NCBI GenBank assembly: GCA_016801845.1
Contig: CM028922.1
Coordinates: 8,611,501 to 8,675,500, forward strand
DNA: 64,000 nucleotides
Direction of reading: 5' to 3'
Source: Polydactylus sextarius
Taxonomy: Eukaryota > Chordata > Actinopteri > Polynemidae
Made by a program: the position numbers and the translations under genes. The notes under the pieces were generated by a model. The model had not been told where the DNA came from. It saw only the letters and a program-made list of their open reading frames with translations, and did not search any database. Positions 1 to 12,600 of this stretch are shown in pieces. Numbering within the stretch: position 1 is the first letter of the stretch; each line of letters opens with the position of its first letter.

Positions 1-849
1 GTCACAGTTTGAGGAGAAAACAGGGCAGGATGCGTGTGACTATTATTTTTGTCTGTGATAGGATATGATCCTAATCTAATCTCCTCATAGCCAGAGGTAA
101 AAGTTGAGATGTGTGATGTAATACGTCTCTTGCCCAGCACCTCTGTAACTCTGGAGGTGAAACAAAGAGAGCCACATGTTTTTAACGCACCGTCGTCTCA
201 TATGGATCTCCCTGAGGGCAGATTTACAATTGTTAAATAAATACATTTGTTCAGTATTAAAAACTTGGTTCAGTTTTTCTCTCTGATGACACATTTGCCT
301 TTTCAAATACTGAAAAAAAAAAAAACTGAATGTGAAATGTTAACATTACATGTCATATGCCAGGGTTTGTGTTTAAGACCAAGGCTATTAGAAACACTTA
401 TATATAATAATCATAATGCATAATAATCAAGTATCAAGGGTAAGATGAATTGTCTGAGGCTATGTGGAGTTAACAAAATCTTTTTTCTTCTTCTTCTTTC
501 TTCTTTTTTTTCTTTTACATAAAAATAAATAAATAAAAATAAAACTGGACTAGACTAGACTTGATATTTCAATGTCAAGTGGCCATTTGTACTGCTCCAC
601 ATCTCCAGCACATAAAAATCAAACCTCATCATCATGGAAATTTGAATAACTGAAGGTTCAAGTTTCTCCCATCGCTGTACATTCTCTCTCTTTGTCACTG
701 AATGAAACTGCTTTTAACAGCTTTATTTATTTTATTACAATTTTTTTCTGTCTGATTCACCCCGTGGCTCTTTGTCCACCCCTTCAATCTCTATTCATAT
801 CCTTCTTTTACCTTCTGTACTGCCTTTTCCAAAGTTCAGCTGCACTCCC
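1..849. other. Non-coding, no feature other than a low-complexity tract
   Basis: AT-rich DNA with short A runs. Short frames here (73 and 96 codons) show no domain or codon bias. Confidence 0.6.
481..545. repeat. Pyrimidine-rich and AAAT low-complexity tract
   Basis: TTC/TTTTC-rich run followed by (AAAT)n-like sequence. Confidence 0.9.
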
Positions 850-1400
850 CCCTATCCCATTATCGAAACCATTTTACCATGCAGCGGCAGCTTGCTGCTT
901 CCTCCATGAGACGAATAGCCTGCCTTTCACAGAGAGGTGTTCTTTCCCCCTTGAATACATGGTATTAATAGCACCTACCTAGCATGCAGCTTTCAATGCA
1001 GTCTCACAAATGGAAATGTTTCGTATGAAGGTGTACTTCTCAAAATTGTCTCAGAAGGAGTCAGCGGACTAAGTGCCATGCCACTGGCACTATTATGATT
1101 TTTTTTTCCAGGCTATGGCTGAATTATTGATCACATTAGTCTAAAAGAGTGGCAGCTCACTGATCGATAGCGAGCCCTTAAGGTTCCATTAGCTCTATTG
1201 TTCAATAATAACTTCTTCTTTTGCAATGCATTTAACTGGCGGTAATGCCATATTCCCCATTAACTCTATTCAACCTATATGAGCTCTTGTCCAACATAGA
1301 GTCATGACATATGACACAATGGCCAGCATGGTGCCAACAGCTTCTAGCAGTCGATTGAATTTCAACTTTATTGAGTAGACGTGGTATATTTAGGTTGTTT
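850..1400. other. High-complexity non-coding block, candidate conserved element
   Basis: About 550 bp with no simple repeat or transposon wording and no long frame, containing GAATTATTGATCAC, TGATCGATAG and GCAATGCATTTAACTGGCGG. Listed only because its texture differs from the surrounding AT-rich low-complexity DNA. Confidence 0.2.
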
Positions 1401-1427
1401 GACATGGCAAAAAAAAAGCGAGCGGAG

Positions 1428-1429
<2 letters not shown>

Positions 1430-1518
<89 letters not shown>

Positions 1519-1537
1519 CTCTCTCTCTCACACACAA
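1430..1537. repeat. (CA)n/(CT)n compound microsatellite
   Basis: (CA)42 at 1431-1515, then (CT)7, then (CA)4. Confidence 0.98.
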
Positions 1538-4500
1538 TCCTCACAATATAAAGGTGTCACAACTGAATCATGTTTATTAGGGTGGTGTTACATAATATAT
1601 TAATCATTTCCTTTTTGAAGTTTATCTGGAGCCATTTAAAGAGACACTAAACACTTCTGTCTAATGAAAAGCAATAAGCTGTAACAGATAGTAATAATAC
1701 AGCATTTTATACCATAAGCTACTCTCATTGTCATTACACATAGATGCTGCTCATTACGCACAGACAAGAATTTATGCTAAATCATTAATTCATCTATACA
1801 GTCTGCCCCTGTAAGTATATTCAGGGTGATTTATTAATATTAGTGTTCTTAGAGACTTGACACAGCCTGTCTCCTCCTGATTCAGGGGTCACTGCACCCT
1901 AATGACTAAACAAGAAATCTCAGATATTGGTGTAGACAACACACCAGCACACACAGCAAAGGGTAGACTCTGTAACATAACATTTCTCTCATGCCACTAC
2001 ATTTTTAACTCTTGTATTTCCTGTTTACACTGACTTCCATTCATGTCTGTATGTCTGCATTATCTCCTCTGTTGCAATTAACAGGGTATTATCTGGTAAC
2101 ATAGCGCTATATCGATTTGACTTGCCTATTTGCGACGTTGGTTTGCTGAAGGAAAAAAGAAAAAGGTGACAAAAGAAATGTGACATTTTGCGGAGAACAA
2201 TTTTTTGTCTCCGTTTAGTTTTTGATTGCTAAAAATGACACTTTCTTGGGTTTTTATGTTTTATTTCACTCCTCTACATGAGTGTAAATCTTTCTTACAT
2301 CCAGTTGCTCCAAATCTTTTTGAATTTTGATTTTCCCAAAAACACACTCGCTTATGTATTTGTGCCTCTGTCTCAGACAAATAAATAAATAAAGTTATAT
2401 TCTTACCACACATAGTGTTTCTCACTATATCCTTTAGGCCAAGTTGGAAATATAAAGAATACTTTGATTAGTTTACGAGTACAAAAAAAAAGGGTTCTAA
2501 CCATATTACGACATCACCAGAGGGAAAAAGTTAAATTTATAAGATGAAAACATGAAAAATGTATTTGCCTACAAATACTGACCCAGACAGTCGTGTCTGG
2601 GTTCAGATTTGTTTTATCACCTGAAGAGCTAGAGCCTTCTCTTGCAGTGACACTCTCATTTTGTAGGTGCTTGGATTTGCAGGAGCTGTCTAATTTCAGT
2701 GCCATGCTTTCCCCTGTCTGAGGGTGATCAGTGATCTACACAGACACATTTCTCATTAGTCAGGTGTTAGTCTGGACCACTACCTGGTGATCAGTTGCCT
2801 GTTCCTGTAACACCATGGTGACAAATCTGTGGTTGTTTTTTTGTGTATTCATCTTTTTTCTAATATGACATTTCTGCTACAGTCTGTAATCAGATTTAAT
2901 GGCCTGTGCTGATGTTTTTCTTGTATTTTAGTGAGTGATGCAGCAGTGTATGTGTAAGTGCATGACGCACTGGCACATGTACTCAGCAGGACCTCTTCAG
3001 CCTTTTTCCTTGGACCACTCACTGTGACTGTCACAGTAGCCGGAAAATCTTCAAGCCTGTAATGAGCTAAAAATGAACAGAGAAGGGGCAGCAGATGTGG
3101 TGTCACTATGGTCCTCAGCACTAGCTCAATCTCCAATTCAAATCCCTCAGTCACAGCCATGGTGAGGGCATCTTTGGCCAGTGAGCAGGTTATTTATCTA
3201 AAACCACAATGGACCAACATTATCAGAAGAAACTGCTGTAAATGGTAACAAAACCACTCACATTCACTGATTTTTAGTAAGTCTTAACCCATTTTTGTCA
3301 TCATCTGTCTTGTCTTTTAGGGACAGCAGCTTTTTCTTCAGTTGGAAAATAATAACAAAGATAAAAAAAAAAAAAAAAATGGGGGGGCTCAGGTGCCTCA
3401 GCTGCACATTGACTGAAATATAAAGCATCAATCCAACATGGCATGAGTGCAGAGTGTATCCCATCATGTCTGTGTGTGTCATCACAGATACATAAATAAA
3501 TGGTATTTTTTCATTTCCTCCTAAACTGCATCCCAGCCCACTAGAGCTTGATAGAGAATAATAAAAAAAAAAAAAAAAATCAGCCAGATCAGGTTAACAA
3601 TGTTTTAGTCGTCTTTCATAAAAACATTTCAATTTTCATAAATATTTGGTATAAACAAGAGATAACTCAATGTAAGGGATAATAACATTAAAAGTTACAG
3701 TATCAAAAATGAAATTTTCATTAAAGTTACTGGATTAGACTTTTTAGAGCTTTTGACTATGGACCTTGACTCCAAATTCAGGGTCCACAAAGTGAATTTG
3801 TGTATATAAAGTTCTATAGTAGTTAGTAAACCTCAGTGTGACCTTATATGAGGCCACACTGCAGTAGATTATTTTTCACACTGCAACACGTCCTAGTTTG
3901 AAAAATAATAAAATGGCTAAAATGGTATTTCATTCAGTTTCATTAGCCGTCGTAAGTTACTGGGAAAGTTTCACGAAAAGAGCCACTGTTGCTGTTATTA
4001 GTAACACCAGTGCTTGCCCAATATAACAAGTCAAAATGTCTGCTGTGAAAAGGCTGACAACAGTTATGAACTGAAGGGAACCCCTTATCAAGGAGCTCGG
4101 CAGTAGGTGTTGAAACTGAACAAGCTGAATGACTATTTAATGAAACATGCACCAAATAACCACTTAAAGAACATCCAGATATTTTTTTACACTGATAGTT
4201 TACTACAGAGGCTCACAGTCAGTGCAGCACAAGATGTTTCACAAAATTCTCATTTGAACAAAGCTGATTTATTATGGTCACATGCTCCTCGGTGTGTCAC
4301 GGCTTATGACTGTATTAAACATCTACGTATAGTAAAAGACTTCCCTGAAATGAAGGAATAAGAGCAATGATTCTGTTTGTGTTCCAGCAATAAAAATTTC
4401 ATAGACGAGTATAAGGACAAGTGAAGGAAAACAGACAGGAAATGAGTCGCAAGAGGAAGCAAGCAAACTGCAGGAATAAAGGAAAGACTGGATGAAAGTT

Positions 4501-4721
4501 AAGGTGAAATGAAGGGAGCATATAAACAAGTGAAGGGCATTTCATAAGGGAGGACAAAGGATATGCTTTAAAACAAAATCAGGGAGACAAAACAGCTAAA
4601 AACATGAATGTGTGTGTGGTTCTGTGGGCCAGGCAGCAGGTGCTAGTTTGGTCCCTGCTCCAGTGAGCTGTGTCTGGGTGTCTGGGTGGCTCCACTCCCA
4701 GCTGGGGCACAACAAGTTCTG

Positions 4722-4723
<2 letters not shown>
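1538..4723. other. Non-coding stretch, no gene seen
   Basis: AT-rich. A17 runs at 3363-3379 and near 3562-3578. A 103-codon minus-strand frame at 2849-3160 has no recognisable domain and no splice or promoter support. Confidence 0.6.

Positions 4724-4758
<35 letters not shown>
4724..4758. repeat. (GT)17 microsatellite
   Basis: 35 bp of uninterrupted GT. Confidence 0.97.
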
Positions 4759-4759
<1 letters not shown>

Positions 4760-6787
4760 TGAGGGGAGGGGAAGTGAGCTGCCATGTGGATGAGGTGATT
4801 AGATTAGCAGCATCTGAGGCCTGGGTGCTTGGCCGGGTGACTGTCAGAGGGTCAGGGCTCGTCTCTCACTGTACATTTCAGCTGCTCTGTGATTAGCCAC
4901 TGATGGGCGAAGTCACCCAAAACTTACAACGGAGCCAACTTTTCTTCTGGGTAAACAAGTAAACAAGGTGACCGTGTTCCACATTTGCCAACATGTCTCT
5001 CCTTATCGAAAACTAATGAGCTCACAGCTGCGGGTTTCTTGGCTGACTGTGAGATATCAGTTATGTTTACAGAAAGACATTACAGTGGATGGTCAGCTGG
5101 CAGCTTGCTTTCATTTGTCTGCAAATTCTGTTTTTTTGGGTTTTTTTTTTTGCATTTGTCCTGACGGATTTTTGAAACACTACACACAGGTATTCGACTC
5201 AGGTCAACTGATGGTCCATTCGTTTTCTGACAACGGAAAAAACTACACAAAATGGACCAATGACAGATTAAATGGCGAATGCTTGTTTTAAAAAAGAAGA
5301 CATGCAGAGAAGACAGGAACTTCACGTAGTGCTTCAATTAAAGCTAACAACAAACGTGACAATAGAGGAAAAAAATGATTCTCAGACAAGATTACTGATG
5401 CCAAACAAGTTGGTTTGAGTGTCTCTGAAAATTCCAACTCAGAATGGTGCGAAAAGCAAAACCACTGAGTGGAAATTCTTTTGTTGATGATTGATCATAA
5501 CTGACAGAAAAGGCTACAGTAACTCACACAACCAGTCTTTCACTACTGTGAGCAGAACAGCGCATTTGAGAAGGAACAATGCTGAGCTGGCAGAGGACCA
5601 CGTTGGGATCTACCCCTGTCAATCAAGAGCAGAAATCTAAAGATGTAGTGTAGCACAGATTCACCAATACTGAACAGCTGAAGGCTAAAAAATGTAGCTT
5701 GGTTGGATTAATCTTGATTTCTGCTGAGGCAGCAGATGGTGGGGTCAGAATTTGGCGTCTGCAGCAGGAATCCATGGATCCAACCTGTCTTGTGTCAACA
5801 GGCCAGGCTGATGGTGGTGATGGTGGTGGTGTAATGGTGTGAGGAATATTTTCTTGGCATGCTGTCAGCACCTTATTATCAGTGGAGCGTGGCTTAAATG
5901 CCACAGCCTATCAGAGCGATGGTGGTCCCTGACTACATGTGGTAGAACGGAGAGATTGGCAGCATGAATGCGCAGTTGACAGATCGGTGGAAACGATGTG
6001 ATGCAATCATTCAACATGTCAACGCAGAGCGGATTCTTAAAAGAATGTTTCCAACATCCACATAATGAAGCATTAATGTGAAGGGAGGCCCAACACAGAA
6101 TTCAGTATGGCATTCTGAATAAAATGCGAATGGTGCAGATCAGGTTTGAATCTTGCAGAGAAGTCTAGTAATTGAAAAAACAGCCATGATGAGCTGTCTA
6201 AAGACTGAAAATACCGATAATCAAAACAAGTATTTGCATAGTCACTGCATCCACAGAATCGTGAAGATCAGGCAAATTACACTGACACTGAATCAACAAC
6301 ATAATCTTTGCGACTTTCATGCAGCAACAGTCATTACGGTTTTCCTTATCAATTTCTGATGTTTGAGTAAAAGACACGCATCTCGTAATTTATCTGTCAA
6401 TTGAAGTTGATGTGTTGATGATTAAATAGGGTCAGTCATACTGTGGTGATGTCAGAGATATTTTTATGTTGTTTGTGGCGTTACTGAAGTGTTAATGAAA
6501 TGGTGCCCGAACCAAGAAGCTGTGAAAGCAAAAGAACAAGTGCATTATAAGTTGGATGTGCATTTGTGACCAACATGTAAACTGTAATCTCAGCAGCAAC
6601 TAAGGAATCTTTTTTTTTTTTTTATTATTTATTATTTGAATGTTTTAAACCCATGACAACCTAAACAAGTGGTTCCATTTAGATTAAGGTGACAGGGTAA
6701 AATACCAGCCAGTGGTTGATAGTAACAGAAGAGGTGCCAAGTTTCTGTGAGGTTGTGGGTTTATATGTTCTGAGTTCCCCTCCCAAA
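4759..6787. other. Non-coding stretch, no gene seen
   Basis: Short frames only (up to 107 codons). A GGTGGTGAT run lies near 5812-5832 and T-rich runs near 5138-5152 and 6609-6625. Confidence 0.6.
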
Positions 6788-7180
6788 TCCCTGTTAACAA
6801 GTCATGCAATCTTCATGTCACTCACAGGCCTGACTCTTTACATGAATACGGCCTCCCTTGTAAAATTAAATTAGCCAATTTACTCCATTCTAAACTGAGA
6901 GTAACTTGAAATTAGGTGCATTACTTCACTTAATGCTGAAAGGCCCTTTAATGGTTGCTCTGATTACAGTTGAATAGCTCATAAAGTCCAGATGTACGTT
7001 TTTTACAACATGCTGTTAAGATGTGGTTGTTCAGTCCAAAGCTACGGAGGTAGGTATATTTGGATTCATCAACAGGAACGATTGTTTGTGCACGTAGGAA
7101 GCCAGGAAAACAAAAACAACATACAACTCAGTTAGCAAAATACTGTAGTTATCAAAATGGATTTTCTGGAAAATTACTTA
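6788..7180. repeat. Diverged repeat copy A
   Basis: Aligns over its whole length with 8895-9262, for example ATTACAGTTGAATAGCT, TTTACAACATGC, TTTGGATTCAT, TTTGTGCAC, GCCAGGAAA and TGTAGTTATCAAAATGG in the same order. By eye roughly three quarters of positions match in the second half. No coding frame shared. Not a recognised transposon. Confidence 0.85.
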
Positions 7181-8894
7181 TGACCAGGAACGAGTACTTT
7201 CTGCAGGCAGGAACTACAACCAAAATTTCTATTTCTGTGATGGCACCAATTTTCCAGATATTTTTCTGCAATCACAATTTTTACAAAATAATAATAATAA
7301 ACATAATGTACTGGTCACTGTTTAACTGCAGACAGCTGTAGCAGTAGCCCTTTTGGTAAACACCAATCATTAAGGCTTACAGACTAGATTTATAGAATAT
7401 GCCTGTAATCCTACAATCTGCACCTAAAAGCTTTGCATATTTTGACCAAATTCCCTTCTCAAACAAACTTTTCACTCGTCCTTTTCCTGTCTTTGGTTTA
7501 TAACTGCGCATGCATCGCCTGCAAATCTCCCCACATTACACTGGTTTCACCTTACGAGCTACTTAAGTCTGTCACACATCCATATTCAACATCCTCCTTC
7601 CATCTTGTATAATCTCTTTTGGCTCTGACCCTTCACTGAGTGATGCTCCTTTTTCTCTCTCTCACCACTGCCCCGTTTTAGCTGGTGTGGCTGGCAGCCG
7701 AGGTACCCAGGTGTGGTGCTGGAGGTACCCAGCTGTGAGGCCACCAGCCCAGGCATGACTCGTAACAGCGTCCCCCTGTCATCTTGTCAGTCACGGCTGA
7801 CAGAGGCCTCAGCAGGACACACAGCACGGAGGGTGACAGAGTGTCTGATGGCAAGTTTGAAATGTGAGAGGCCACATGATTTTTTTTTCTATCTGCATGT
7901 GTGTGGCCTTGGCTGTGGTCCAGAAGGTACATTCAGGATGTTGTGTGCGTGTGACTTGATGAAGAAGTCTAGCATGCATTATGGTTGTGAAGTACACTGT
8001 TGATGTGGAACCAGGGATGGAGAGAAATCGCCTGGTCACTGTCGGCGTGAGCGATTCTCTCTCCTGCTCTCGTTCTCCTCGTGTTTCAGCACATCAGAGC
8101 CCAGATGTGCTCAGTCTTCCAGGAGGAAAGATTAACTCTGTGCTCGGTAGCATCGAGCATCAAATCCACTAAACAACACTCAGTTTTGCTGTATTATATA
8201 AAACCTACAGTTTGTCATAAAGCAACTGCATTAGTTACTATGGAGTCAGTTTGGTATTACAGTGTTTATGTTGCTTTTCTGGGAAATCTTTTTTTCATTA
8301 TTATTTGCCTGTCTGCCAAACATTTTTCTAACGTCACGAGATTCCACATGTGTTCTGAAGCACCACCAGTTCATATTTTAATTTGTCAAATACTTTGCTT
8401 TATGACCTAATAAACTAATTTCTTCATTTCCGACAGTCTCGGCTGTATTTTATGTTTTGATCATTAGCAAATGTTGGCAGTAAAGATAAAATCCAAAAAG
8501 CCCCAAACATGCGAGCACACTGACGTGAGCACTTAGCACACATTAGCTTTGTGCCCGTGAGGGTGAAGTTTAACAGCTATTTAACTTACTTGCCCGACTG
8601 TGGTCTTTTCTTCCTTCACCATCTTCTTTCCACTGTCCCTTCACCTATATCACTGCCGCCTCATTCACTGTGTCCACCCATGTGGAAGTGATGATCTGTG
8701 AGCCTCAGCGCTGAATGCATGTGCCTCTGGAATGACCCATTATTCTACACTCAAGCAAGCGAGACCATATAAATAAAAGACTACTCCCCCTGACACCAGT
8801 GGTTCACACTTTCTCTTCTCTTTTTACCTCTTTATTTCCAGTCCCCTCAGCCTCAGACACGTAAATCTCCTTCAAAAACAACACTATAAAAATT
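7181..8894. other. Non-coding spacer between repeat copies A and B
   Basis: 1.7 kb. Frames of 63-109 codons at 7678-8410 overlap on both strands and look like chance. Nothing recognised. Confidence 0.55.
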
Positions 8895-9262
8895 CCGCCT
8901 AACGAGTCTTATAATCTTTATGTCACAACATAACTCTTTGCATAAATACAATTTAGCTAATTTTGACAGAGAGTAACTGAAGTGAGATGCATTCATTTGC
9001 TTAACAATGAACAACAACAAAAAAAAAATAATTTAATGGTTTGTCTAATTACAGTTGAATAGCTAACAAAATCCAGATTGAAGTTCTTTACAACATGCAG
9101 TAAATATGTGATTATCCAGTCCGCAGCTACACAGATAGTCTGTGGTGAATTTGGATTCATTAACAGAAGCGATCTTTTGTGCACAAAAACACAGCCAGGA
9201 AACAAAAGAAAACTCAGACAGCAACATTCTGTAGTTATCAAAATGGATTTTCAGGGAACACA
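8895..9262. repeat. Diverged repeat copy B
   Basis: Direct-orientation copy of 6788-7180, shifted by about 2.09 kb. See copy A for shared words. Confidence 0.85.
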
Positions 9263-9494
9263 TGAAAAGAGGCAGAAGAGAGATGAGGCCTTTACCACCA
9301 ATTATTACTAATTCCCACTTCTTTATGAGTCCACTGTAACATTATTTTAGTAAAAAGGTCATCCTGTTTTCTGTTTTCTGCTCCCGGTTTGTTGATGCAA
9401 ACTCTTGAGCTTCCTCTGTGTTTACTAAATTCATTTTAATGGACATTTCCACAGTGCTAATGCCATAAGTAACAACAAGGGAGTCGTGTCATCA

Positions 9495-9607
9495 CATTTG
9501 GATTCATTAACAGATGTGTTGTTTTTTTCCACAAACACAACCAGAAAACAGAAACCGGTTCAGGCAGCAAATCATATTGTAGCTTCCCTAAAGGATTTAC
9601 AGGGAAC
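9495..9607. repeat. Diverged repeat copy C (3' part only)
   Basis: Shares ATTTGGATTCATTAACAGA, a CACAAACACAACCAGAAAAC stretch, GCAGCAAAT and GGATTTACAGGGAAC with the last 110-150 bp of copies A and B, same orientation. Confidence 0.7.
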
Positions 9608-12600
9608 TGAAATTATTACTCATTATACCTGTTTTCATGAATATATTATAATATATAATGATATATTTTAGCAATCCCTCTACTCCTTTTTTTCAGATGT
9701 GCTCCTAATGATGCTTTTCACTAAACAGTACAAAAATATGTCTGTTCTATTTCTCTTCAACAAAAAAAATCTGCCTTTCAGCTTTTGATCACTTATTGAA
9801 CATCTTAAAAACACTTCATGTATTTGAAGAGCATACATTGTGCTGTGGTGGTACAGTGGTGGGAAAAAGAAACTGCAATAAAAACACTATGTTATTTTGA
9901 GTAGAAGTGCATAATTATAACGTCCAACGAAATGTACTTCATGTATTATCTTTTTTTCTTTTTCTTTTTCTTTTTTTAAAGGAAATATTTGGGACTTTTT
10001 TCAAGACAAGCTCTAACTCCATCATCCTGATTAGAAACACGGCGACGTCTCGTAAATCTCAGCGTACAGGATGTTACTCAACTCCAGCGTGAGGAGGTCT
10101 AATCAGGCACAAAACTGAAAACTGAAAACACCTGTGTGACCATAAAGTACAAACCAAACATGTGTTTGTGTTTGCATGAAAAATCAAAAATAATAGCAGC
10201 TATGAATAAAAAAGAGACAGTACATAAGTGTAGAAGTCCCATAAACTAGAGAACTAGAGAAAATACATCAAAATAGTAATAATTACTGTTCATACGGTAT
10301 TTGAGCAAATGTCCTTGGGTTTGGATTCGAAACACTTGGAAGAAGTTCTTCACTGACAAAGAATTAACTTGCTCAACATTGGTTAAAACATAAACTTCAC
10401 ATAAACCTGTTGAACAGTTCTTTAACAGATTTGTTGTTGACAATGTTTTTCTGCTGAAGAATATCAAGATTATCATTAATAGATAATGATGGAAGTGGAA
10501 TTTACTCAATGACAAATATGCACAGAAATTCTGTGTTTTCCCTCAGCTCTTCATATGTCAAAGCTCAAAGTGTCCAATATAGCAATGGGAGCAGTTGGGC
10601 CTCGAACATTGGTGTGTTAACATTGGAGTCAGTTAAAAATTCTGTAGGCATTGTAATATAAGACACCGTCCAGCAGGTTTGACAAAACATCAGTGTTGGA
10701 TCAGGTACCTTCACTGTCCTCAGTCCTGTCTGGATTTTATTTGGGGCAAACTTTTATCTTTTATTTGTTCGTACTAGACATCTTTTACTAAAAACTTAAT
10801 TAGGTAGGCCATTAGGTAATCGGTGCAAAAAATATCCTTGTTTAAATGGGTTCAATCTGCTGAAGAACTTGAACTCTGAGAAAATTCAGCCTATGATTAT
10901 CTACAGGTGGTCTTTAGATGTTAAATATATTTGTATACACTGGACTATATAGATATAAAGGTTTTATCCTGGTCCATGTTGAATTTTAAATTTGAAACTG
11001 TCAGGGAAATTACTGTATTTTAATATATTAAAAATAGTTCCACATATTTTCCCTCATTAATTAAAATGCATGTTTCTACAAAAATAGGTTTCACATCTGA
11101 TGTACAATTATCACAGTGGGGTATATTCCAAAGAAACCACACATGCTGTTCTCCTCTTTTTGCTCTAAGTCAAAACACCTCATAAACACCAAGGTCTTCA
11201 CACATTTTTTTTCTTCTTTATTGGTGTCTTAATTGTAGTGTGAGTTAACTAAATCTGGAGAGGAAGGATTGCAACAGAAGAAGACAGGAGGCATGAGATC
11301 ACAAAAAAAATTTGCATCAAGAAAAAAACAACGAGGCTAAAAAGAAAACAGCATCCGAGTCCCACACACAGAGAAAAAAAGGATGATTATTTTCTACCGG
11401 CCTCACACATGCTCCTCAGACTGCTACTTGTGTGTGTTACTGTATGTCTCAAAGCCTGTGCCTTTCATGGCCAGCCTCTTAGACCAGTGACCTTAATAAA
11501 CTCCAGCAGAAAAACAAGTGATGGATGCTGTCAAAACGACATCAGCACATAATCTTCTCCACAGAGGACAAATATAATATCACATACGGGGCTGACGGAA
11601 GGCTAAGAAATGATCTGGCTCTGAATATTAGAATTTATTACAACAGGCAGTTATAGAGGTTTGGGCTATTAGCACAAAATGTCAATCTAATTACAGTTAC
11701 CCAGGTAATACAGGAGCGAGCCTTGTCCCCACTGTGAGACGCAGGCGACGCCACAGTATACAACAAAATAAGGTTTCAAGAGGCCTCTCTGTTCAGTACA
11801 GTGCTGGGTCGCGTTGAGAGAGGTTGTTTGGGGGAAAAAAAAAAAAAAAAAGTATAATCCTGAGGTGGTTCTTGAGAATATGATTTTTTTTTTTTTTTCA
11901 CATTTTTTTCTCTCTTTCTTAAAGCTTCGTCGACAGGAAAATTAATTACGAGTAAAAGGTTGTGTCTGCTCATTGCACTTTGATTTTATTGTCCTGCAGA
12001 GCCCTATTACAGATAGATGGATGGATGACTTTTTTGGATTTTGCAGATGGAAAAGAAGGTTTCCACATTTATTAAAGAGGCTAAAAAGAGAAAACCTACG
12101 CACACGCACGCGGCGCACACACACACACACACATGCTTCTTTTTTTGCTTCAACTCCCTTTAATCTGATCTGTGATCGTGGTGATCTTATAAACACCACT
12201 GTCCAAGTTATTCCAGGACGTTACTGTTTAATGTGGGAGTGACCAGTTAATAAAATGCACCATCAAATCTCAAATAGTTGTGGTTTATTTTATTTTCTTC
12301 ATCTGCAGAGAGAACCCAGCCTTTTTTTTCCTGTTACATATTTTAAGATTTCTATGCGTATTGTGCTACGTTTTAAACATATTTGACTGAGATGTTCCCA
12401 ATTTTTCTGATTTGTTCCTGTCTTCATTTGTGGTTGAAAGAATTTGCTCGAAGTTTAATCATGTCACAGTCACCACTCTGCTCCTTTGAGTTTTGCAGAA
12501 CTACCCTTCGTATTCACCGGTTATTTCAAGTGGCTTCCATCGGAAAGTTTTTTAAAGCTAGTAAACTGCTGCCATTAAAGCCTTCCAGCTGCTCCGAGGA

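Noticed and set aside
1232..1580. Cys-Val and Thr-His repeat frames at 1.4 kb
   Set aside because: Artefact of the (CA)n microsatellite.
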